Shown piece by piece: positions 58,495 to 64,000 of a stretch of DNA of 64,000 bases. The stretch is from JANQRZ01 sp965215165. Its GTDB lineage: Bacteria; Bacteroidota; Rhodothermia; Rhodothermales; JANQRZ01. The position numbers and the translations under genes were made by a program. The notes below the pieces were generated by a model that did no database searches, was not told the origin of the DNA, and saw only the letters and a list, made by a program, of their open reading frames with translations. The stretch's first letter is position 1. Every line of letters starts with the position of its first letter. The DNA lies in contig CBDCCX010000006.1 in the NCBI GenBank assembly GCA_965215165.1, positions 2,728,001-2,792,000 of the forward strand. Direction: 5' to 3'.

Positions 58495-61191
58495 GTGCCT
58501 CGCATCTTCGACAACATTGGGGAGCACTTGCTCCCCGCGCTCCAGAACACGCTTGCCACGTCGGAGCGGGCGGACTTCTGCATTGGGTACTTCAACCTCC
58601 GAGGATGGCATGCCCTCGCCGAGCAGGTCGAGCGGTTCGCCGGGGGCGAGGGCGCACAATGTCGTCTCCTCGTGGGGATGCACCGCAGCGCCAGCGAGGA
58701 GCTCCGAGACGCCTTGCGCTTCGACCGGGACGGGACCCGGATGGACAACGGGACCGCCGCCCGGCTGAAAAGAATGCTGGCCCTGGAGTTCCGGGAGCAG
58801 CTTACCGTCGGTGCCCCGCGAGACGAAGACGAGCGCGCGCTTCAGCAGCTCGCGGATCAGATCCGGGCGGGGAAGGTGCGCGTCAAGCTGTTCCTTCGGC
58901 AAAGCTTGCACGCCAAGCTCTACCTCTGCTTCCCGAACACCTACACCACGCCGTCGGTCGGCTTCGTCGGGTCGAGCAACCTCACCTTCACTGGGCTTCA
59001 GGGCGGCGGCGAGCTGAACGTGGACGTGCTCGACCACGACGCCTGCCAGAAGCTCTCGGACTGGTTCGAGGACCGATGGCAGGACCGGTGGTGTATCGAC
59101 ATCTCGGACAACCTCGTTGCCGTCATCGAGGAGAGCTGGGCGCGCTCCACGGCGATCCCGCCCTACCACATCTACCTCAAGATCGCCCGCCACCTCGCCG
59201 ACGACGCCGTCAAAGGCCTGACCGAGTTCAACCTCCCGAAAGACCTCAAAGGGGTCCTCTTCGACTACCAGGAGGCGGCCGTCAAGCTCGCTGCGCGCCA
59301 CCTCCATGCGCGCGGCGGCGTCGTGATCGGTGACGTCGTCGGGCTGGGCAAGACGCTCATGGCCTACGCCAACCAAGTCAGCGTGGTGAACGGGCGCAAG
59401 AAGTCCGCCGACCTCAACCTCTACAAGCTGTTTCTGGAGCGCTGCTTCCGGCTGCTCGATGCGGCCGGGCACTGCGGCATCGTGATCCCGAGCGGCATCT
59501 ACACCGACCTCGGCACGAAGGGGCTGCGCCAGATGCTCTTCGACGAGACCGAAGTGACGGCCCTCTTCGGGTTCGAGAACCGCAAGCTGGTTTTCGAGGA
59601 GGTGGACAGCCGGTTCAAGTTCGTGATCCTGACCTTCGAAAAGGCGGGCACGACGGAGCGCTTCCCGGCGACGTTCATGCGCCACGACCCCGCCGAGCTG
59701 GCTCGCTTCCCCGACGAGGGAGCCGTAACGGTGGAGGTCGAGGCCGTCAAGCGGCTGGCCGCCGAGTCGTGGGGCCTGATGGAGTTCGCGTTGCCGCTCG
59801 ACGCGCACATCGCCGAGAAGATGGCCGCCTTCCCCGCCCTCGGCGATGACGTGGACGGCGCGTGGCAGATCGGGCTGACAGCCGAGTTCCACATGACGAA
59901 CCATTCGGGCTTGTTCGAGACCGCGCCTGCTATTCCTGATCGGCTCAGAGCCGATCAGGAAACTAATCACGAGTCCAAGCTTCCGTTGTGGGAGGGCAAG
60001 ATGATCCACCAGTTTGACGCCGACTTCGCCGCGCCGCGCTACTGGGTAGATGAGAAGGCGGGCCGCGAGGCGCTCACCAAGCGCGGCATGGAGGACACCG
60101 GGCAGCCCTACGACTACCAGGCGTACCGCCTCGGCTTCCGGGACATCTCGCGCAGTACGGACACCCGCACGTTCATCACGGCCATCCTCCCGCCGCCTCG
60201 CTTTCACGGCAACAAGATTCCCACGGTCAAGGTGTTCGACGAGGAGGGCGAGCGGCTGATCTCGGACGCCACGCAGCTCTACCTCTGCGCCGTCTGGAAC
60301 AGCTTCACGCTGGACTGGCTGCTCCGCAAGCAGGTCACGACCACGATCAACTTCTTCTTTGTCTACCAGCTTCCCGTCCCGCGCCTCGTTGAGGGCCACC
60401 CCGCCTTCGACTGGCTGGCGGAGCTGGCCGCGCGGCTCGTCTGCACCACGCCCGCCTTCGACGCGCTCGCCGCCGCACTCGGCCTCGGCGATCATGCCGC
60501 CGGAGCCACAGACCCGGAAGAGCGCGCCGCCCTCCGCGCCGAGATCGACGGCCGCGTGGCGCACCTCTATGGCCTGACCGAAGCCGAGTTCACCCACGTC
60601 CTCTTCCACGAGGGCATCACCGGCTTCCACCGCGTGCCGGACGGTGTCCGCGAGGACGCCCTCGCCGCCTACCGCGCCCTCGCGCCGCACCCGGACACCG
60701 CCCTCGTCGCCCGCCAGATCGAAGACGGCGAGAGCGCGCTCGTCGAGTTCAAGGAGACCTTCGCCGTGGACGCCGCCACCGGCGACAAGCATAAGGGCGT
60801 CCTCCACTCGGCGCTCAAGACCGTCTGCGGTTTCCTCAACGCGGGCGGCGGCACGCTCCTCGTCGGCGTCGCCGACGACGGCACGGTCCAGGGCTTGGCG
60901 AAGGACTACGCGGCCTGCCAGGCGTCGAACCAGAACGCCGACGGGCTCGAGAACAAGATCGTCAACACGCTCCGCGCCCGGCTCGACCCGCCGCCGTCGT
61001 TCGGCCATGTCGCCGTGACCTTCCACGAGGTCGAGGGCGAGGAGGTCTGCCGCGTGCTGGTCACCCCGAGCGACCGAGCGACCCGGCTCGACGGCGCGTT
61101 CTTCATCCGCCTCGGCAACACCACCCCGGCCCTCACCGACGCCGAGGCCGAGCGGTGGCTCGCCAACCGCGCCCGCCGCCTCTCCGTCTGA
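58495..61191 (+). CDS. Chimeric protein: PLD-like, helicase start, Eco57I/PglX-type methyltransferase end, AlbA_2 domain
   Basis: 898 aa from a GTG at 58495 (an earlier GTG at 58441 is possible). Residues ~1-215 are a phospholipase D-like region (QSLHAKLYLCF and GSSNLTFTGLQGGGELN). A SNF2-type helicase start follows, with Walker A-like DVVGLGKTLMA (~279-289), but all other helicase motifs are missing. From about residue 300 the sequence joins directly to the C-terminal half of an adenine methyltransferase: LYKLFLERCFRLLDAAGHCGIVIPSG, LFGFENRKLVFEEVDSRFKFVILTFEK, RLGFRDISRSTDTRTF, WNSFTLDWLLRKQV. The NPPY motif and SAM loop are absent. The last ~180 residues are an AlbA_2/Schlafen-like domain (ALVEFKETF, GGGTLLVGVADDG). 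It reads as an in-frame deletion fusion of two defence genes. Confidence 0.75.
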   Translation: MPRIFDNIGEHLLPALQNTLATSERADFCIGYFNLRGWHALAEQVERFAGGEGAQCRLLVGMHRSASEELRDALRFDRDGTRMDNGTAARLKRMLALEFREQLTVGAPRDEDERALQQLADQIRAGKVRVKLFLRQSLHAKLYLCFPNTYTTPSVGFVGSSNLTFTGLQGGGELNVDVLDHDACQKLSDWFEDRWQDRWCIDISDNLVAVIEESWARSTAIPPYHIYLKIARHLADDAVKGLTEFNLPKDLKGVLFDYQEAAVKLAARHLHARGGVVIGDVVGLGKTLMAYANQVSVVNGRKKSADLNLYKLFLERCFRLLDAAGHCGIVIPSGIYTDLGTKGLRQMLFDETEVTALFGFENRKLVFEEVDSRFKFVILTFEKAGTTERFPATFMRHDPAELARFPDEGAVTVEVEAVKRLAAESWGLMEFALPLDAHIAEKMAAFPALGDDVDGAWQIGLTAEFHMTNHSGLFETAPAIPDRLRADQETNHESKLPLWEGKMIHQFDADFAAPRYWVDEKAGREALTKRGMEDTGQPYDYQAYRLGFRDISRSTDTRTFITAILPPPRFHGNKIPTVKVFDEEGERLISDATQLYLCAVWNSFTLDWLLRKQVTTTINFFFVYQLPVPRLVEGHPAFDWLAELAARLVCTTPAFDALAAALGLGDHAAGATDPEERAALRAEIDGRVAHLYGLTEAEFTHVLFHEGITGFHRVPDGVREDALAAYRALAPHPDTALVARQIEDGESALVEFKETFAVDAATGDKHKGVLHSALKTVCGFLNAGGGTLLVGVADDGTVQGLAKDYAACQASNQNADGLENKIVNTLRARLDPPPSFGHVAVTFHEVEGEEVCRVLVTPSDRATRLDGAFFIRLGNTTPALTDAEAERWLANRARRLSV
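59933..59961. repeat. In-frame 29-bp palindrome within the chimeric gene
   Basis: TTCCTGATCGGCTC, one base, then its exact reverse complement. It encodes IPDRLRADQE within the methyltransferase part, between SGLFETAP and KLPLWEGKM, where relatives appear to have no such segment. It is a candidate small palindromic insertion in coding sequence. Confidence 0.85.
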
Positions 61192-61355
61192 GAGACTGTC
61201 TATGAAGATGCTGAAGGGCTCCGAACGGCTGCGGAAGACGCGCTCGGCGTTGCGCTGCATCGCCGTAGCTGGCGCTACGGCTGCTTCACGCGCCTTGACC
61301 GCGCCTCCCTCACTCGTTCTCGCTCCCCTCCCGAACTTCACAGGCAGACTCTGAG
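61188..61355. mobile_element. Small inverted-repeat element between two defence genes
   Basis: Imperfect terminal inverted repeats of about 20 bp (16 matches; left arm 61188-61207, right arm 61336-61355). An inner hairpin CCGTAGC, 4 nt, GCTACGG lies in the middle. The left end holds the TGA stop of the chimeric gene (61189-61191) and the right end stops 2 bp before the ATG of the next gene. No coding capacity. Confidence 0.7.
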
Positions 61356-61357
61356 TC

Positions 61358-63334
61358 ATGCCCGCCCCGACCTCTCCTCTTTTGCTCCGCACCTTGCTGT
61401 CCCGCCTCCGCGGCCCCGAGTCGCTCGAGGTGGAGTTCAAGCGCGGCGGGGGCGGCCTACCCAAAGACCTCTGGCCGACGGTCAGCGCCTTCGCCAACAC
61501 CTACGGCGGCTGGATTCTCGTCGGCGTCCGCGAGCACGCCGATGGGCGCTTCGAGATCGAAGGGCTGAAGAACCCGGAGGCGCGGCTCCAGGACTTCTAC
61601 AACCAGATCCGCAACCGGCAGAAGATCAGCGTCCCCGTCTGCGGTGCCGATGACGCCCGGATCGAGCCGGTCGAGGGCCGGCCGCTGCTGGTCATCCGTG
61701 TCCCGGCAGCGTCGCGGAAGGAGCGACCCGTCTACACGGGGAGCAACCCCTATGAAGGCACCTACCTCCGCCGCAACAGCGGGGACTACCGATGCACCAA
61801 GTCCGAGGTGGATCGCATGATGCGCGACGCCTCCGACACCGCCGCCGACTCGGCTATCCTCGACGGATACGGGCTGGACGATCTGGACCGCGAAGCGCTC
61901 GCCCGTTACCGGCGGCGCTACCAGACAGAGCAGCCCGGCTCTCCCTGGAACGGCTACGAAGACCTCCGCTTCCTTCAAGCCCTCGGTGCCCACCGGCGTG
62001 AGCGCCAGACGGACCGTGAGGGTCTCACCGCAGCCGGCCTCCTACTCTTCGGAACGGACGAGGCCCTGCGCGAATGGCGAAGCCGTCACCTCCTCGACTA
62101 CCGCCGGCTTCCTGACGACGGCTCCACGCAAGAGCGCTGGACGGACCGCATCACCTGGGAGGGCCACCTCTTCGGCGCGTTCGAGACGATCTATCCCCGT
62201 CTCGTCGCTGACCTGCCCGTGCCGTTCCAGCTTCAGCACGGCGTCCGTCGGGGCGAGGGTCCCGCCCAGGTCGCCATGCGCGAGGCGCTCATCAACCTCC
62301 TCGTCCACGCCGACTATGCCGAGACCGACGCCTCGCTCGTCTTCCGCCACGAGCAGGGCTGCCGCTTCCAGAATCCGGGCAGCTCCCGCGTCCCCAAGCG
62401 CGTCCTCCTCAGCGGTGACCGCTCCGACCCACGCAACCCCCTACTCGTCGCTGCCTTCCGCCACATCGGTCTCGCTGACGAAGCGGGCACGGGCATCCCC
62501 AAGATCCTCCAAGCTTGGCACCAGCTAGGCTTCAAGGCCCCTGACATCGACGTAGGCACGGAGCGCTATGAGTTCGCCCTCCGGCTCCGCTACATTCACT
62601 TCCTCTCCACCGAGGACCGCACTTGGCTTACCGCTCTCGGCGACCTTTCAGACGAGCCGAAGCAACTTGCTCTCGTCCATGCTAAAGAGCAGGGCTCCGT
62701 AGACAACGCCCAGCTCTGCAAACTCACCGGCCAGCACCCCGCCGATGCTACCAAAACCCTGACCGGCCTCCGCGATGGCGGCCTGCTTGACTCGGAAGGT
62801 GCAGGGCGAGGCACATACTACACGCTCTCTTTACACGCTCAGACTGTCCTCGATGCGGTTCGGGAAGCGCCCGCTCAACCCAACCTGTTCGACGTCGAGC
62901 TTGCCAGCTCTCATAAGGACAGCGAAAGTGCCCGCACCACTCATGCAGACTCTGAGGGTAGCGCCGCCAGCATGGAGGGTAGCACGGTCGACATAGAGGG
63001 TAGCGCTTCCGACATAGAGGGTAGTGAGGCGGTGTCTATGCCCGATCAGTTCGTGGGCACGGTTTCTCAATGGCACACCCTGGCAGCGCTGGCTATTCCG
63101 GTGCGCCAGAGTCTGCGGGCCAAGGCGGGCGAGGTCGGAGATCTCGTAGTAGCCTTGTGCGCCAGCGCCGCGCTGTCGCTCAGCGAACTCGCTCTACTCG
63201 TCGGCCGGAAGCGGTCATGGGTCCGCGAGATCGTCCGGGAGAAGATGGCATCGGGAGAGATAGGCTACCTCTACCCTGAAAAGCCGAGAAGCTCGAAGCA
63301 GCGCTATATCGCCCCGCCACACGAGACACCGTAG
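61358..63334 (+). CDS. AlbA_2/Schlafen-like ATP-binding protein with heptapeptide repeat
   Basis: 658 aa. N-terminal AlbA_2 domain (ESLEVEFKRGGGGLPKDLWPTVSAFANTYGGWILVGVRE, then NPYEGTYLRRNSGDYRCTKSEVDRM), followed by the HATPase_c_4 type region (REALINLLVHADYAETDASLVFRHEQGCRFQNPGSSR, AGTGIPKILQAW). A helical wHTH-like part follows (~440-500). Residues ~533-557 hold a heptapeptide tandem repeat (EGSAASM, EGSTVDI, EGSASDI, EGSEAVS). The C-terminal ~90 residues contain another HTH-like segment. Family members are putative regulators or defence proteins. A TIR gene follows after 11 bp. Confidence 0.85.
   Translation: MPAPTSPLLLRTLLSRLRGPESLEVEFKRGGGGLPKDLWPTVSAFANTYGGWILVGVREHADGRFEIEGLKNPEARLQDFYNQIRNRQKISVPVCGADDARIEPVEGRPLLVIRVPAASRKERPVYTGSNPYEGTYLRRNSGDYRCTKSEVDRMMRDASDTAADSAILDGYGLDDLDREALARYRRRYQTEQPGSPWNGYEDLRFLQALGAHRRERQTDREGLTAAGLLLFGTDEALREWRSRHLLDYRRLPDDGSTQERWTDRITWEGHLFGAFETIYPRLVADLPVPFQLQHGVRRGEGPAQVAMREALINLLVHADYAETDASLVFRHEQGCRFQNPGSSRVPKRVLLSGDRSDPRNPLLVAAFRHIGLADEAGTGIPKILQAWHQLGFKAPDIDVGTERYEFALRLRYIHFLSTEDRTWLTALGDLSDEPKQLALVHAKEQGSVDNAQLCKLTGQHPADATKTLTGLRDGGLLDSEGAGRGTYYTLSLHAQTVLDAVREAPAQPNLFDVELASSHKDSESARTTHADSEGSAASMEGSTVDIEGSASDIEGSEAVSMPDQFVGTVSQWHTLAALAIPVRQSLRAKAGEVGDLVVALCASAALSLSELALLVGRKRSWVREIVREKMASGEIGYLYPEKPRSSKQRYIAPPHETP
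62954..63025. repeat. 21-bp tandem repeat in the AlbA_2 gene
   Basis: Three full 21-bp units and the start of a fourth begin with GAGGGTAGC at 62954, 62975, 62996 and 63017; they encode the EGSxxxx heptapeptides and are in frame. Confidence 0.9.
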
Positions 63335-63345
63335 GTTCCACGCCC

Positions 63346-64000
63346 ATGCCCCACCTTGCCCTCTTCCTCAGCCATAGCAGTGCCGACGCTGACCTCGCGC
63401 GCGACCTCGCGGACTTTCTCCGGGTCGCCCTTCGGCTCGGGTTCGAGGAGGTCCGCTGCACGAGCGCACCTGGCTACAAACTCCCTGGCGGCGTGCATAC
63501 CGAAACGCAGCTCAAGCAGGAGGTCTACCAAGCTGGGGCCGTCGTCGGGCTGCTTTCCAGCGCCAGTCTCGACTCGCTCTACGTCGCCTTCGAGCTTGGC
63601 GCACGGTGGGGCGCAGATAAGCCGCTGTTCCCGCTCTTCGCCCCCGGCTTCGATGCAGGCGGTCTGAGCGGCCCCCTCTCGGCCACCAACGGCCTCCGGG
63701 CCGACGACACCGCTGACCTCCACCAGCTCGTCCGCGACCTCGGGCGCACACTCGACCGGACACCCGAGGATGCGGCCGCGTACCAGCGCGCCCTTGATGC
63801 CGTCCTTACCCATACAGACGACCACGACTCCGCTGCCGCGTTTGAGAGCGCTCTTGCGGACAACGCCCCCTCCCCCAACTCAACTGCTCGCGCCGACGAC
63901 TTCGCTGACGCCGAGCGGATCATCCGCGAGCACTGCGAGGCAGAGCATCGTGACGACTACAGAATGCTCGACTACTGCATCCGCCAGCAGCGCGAGGCTG
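63346..64000 (+). CDS. TIR-domain protein, cut by the window end
   Basis: At least 218 aa; the frame is still open at 64000. TIR signature near the start: LALFLSHSSADADLARDLADFLRVAL (~4-29), then QLKQEVYQAGAVVGLLSSASLDSLYVAFELGARWG, with the likely catalytic Glu at about residue 83 in AFELGARWG. Bacterial TIR proteins of this type degrade NAD+ or make signalling nucleotides in antiphage defence. It starts 11 bp after the AlbA_2 gene, so the two are likely one operon. The C-terminal part, possibly a sensor or repeat domain, is outside the window. Confidence 0.85.
   Translation, partial: MPHLALFLSHSSADADLARDLADFLRVALRLGFEEVRCTSAPGYKLPGGVHTETQLKQEVYQAGAVVGLLSSASLDSLYVAFELGARWGADKPLFPLFAPGFDAGGLSGPLSATNGLRADDTADLHQLVRDLGRTLDRTPEDAAAYQRALDAVLTHTDDHDSAAAFESALADNAPSPNSTARADDFADAERIIREHCEAEHRDDYRMLDYCIRQQREA

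Noticed and set aside
1..64000. tRNA or rRNA genes
   Set aside because: No cloverleaf-like or conserved ribosomal RNA segments were recognised by reading; a tRNA search could not be run here.

Overview
The window is a GC-rich (by eye well above 60%) bacterial chromosome segment, densely coded on both strands. It most likely comes from a Rhodothermota/Bacteroidota organism of the Rhodothermales type (Salinibacter, Rhodothermus, Rubricoccaceae relatives). The reasons are a type IX secretion sorting domain on a secreted protease, a carboxypeptidase-regulatory domain ahead of the TonB plug, an ECF sigma factor followed by a Ser/Thr kinase with TPRs, and a division/cell-wall cluster in the Bacteroidota gene order without murF. 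The taxonomy is inferred from gene content, not from a marker gene.

Layout. 0.1-12.6 kb: a TPR protein, a small membrane protein, a His-rich protein with a TonB receptor (probable metal uptake), the ECF sigma/kinase pair, a DciA-like protein, a sorbosone-dehydrogenase-like lipoprotein, and a TolC-MlaC pair (envelope transport). 12.6-19.5 kb: a TIM-barrel/membrane fusion, a LytTR regulator with a PDZ-like/GAF histidine kinase, TatD nuclease, and a DUF559 endonuclease-like gene flanked by palindromes. 19.9-35.7 kb, minus strand: the dcw cluster in transcription order mraZ-rsmH-ftsL-ftsI-murE-mraY-murD-ftsW-murG-murC-ftsQ-ftsA-ftsZ, led by three MraZ boxes and closed by a hairpin terminator. 35.8-47.1 kb: a divergent LexA-family gene behind two palindromic operators, an ABC exporter pair, two Nudix hydrolases, a Baeyer-Villiger-type monooxygenase with a GFO/IDH/MocA oxidoreductase, cspA, a MerA/Lpd-like flavoprotein, a DUF2959 lipoprotein and an acid phosphatase. 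47.2-54.7 kb: a surface-glycan/inositol cluster (GT-like protein, two GT4 glycosyltransferases, membrane protein, methyltransferase, inositol-1-phosphate synthase, inositol-phosphate nucleotidyltransferase). 54.7-64 kb: accessory region with an MNT-HEPN module, an M36 protease, a chimeric PLD/helicase/methyltransferase/AlbA_2 protein, an AlbA_2 ATP-binding protein and a TIR protein cut by the window end. This last part reads as a defence island under rearrangement.

The most unusual layer is structural. Short perfect palindromes and small inverted-repeat elements sit at gene ends and repeatedly supply the stop codon of the adjacent gene (at least six genes). One lies upstream of murG, which then has no ATG, GTG or TTG before its conserved N-terminal motif. 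An 18-bp unit is repeated six times inside murE. The MNT-HEPN pair lies between two exact 50-bp copies of the 3' end of the inositol nucleotidyltransferase gene, which suggests insertion or duplication at a gene end.

No tRNA, rRNA, CRISPR array or complete IS transposase was seen.
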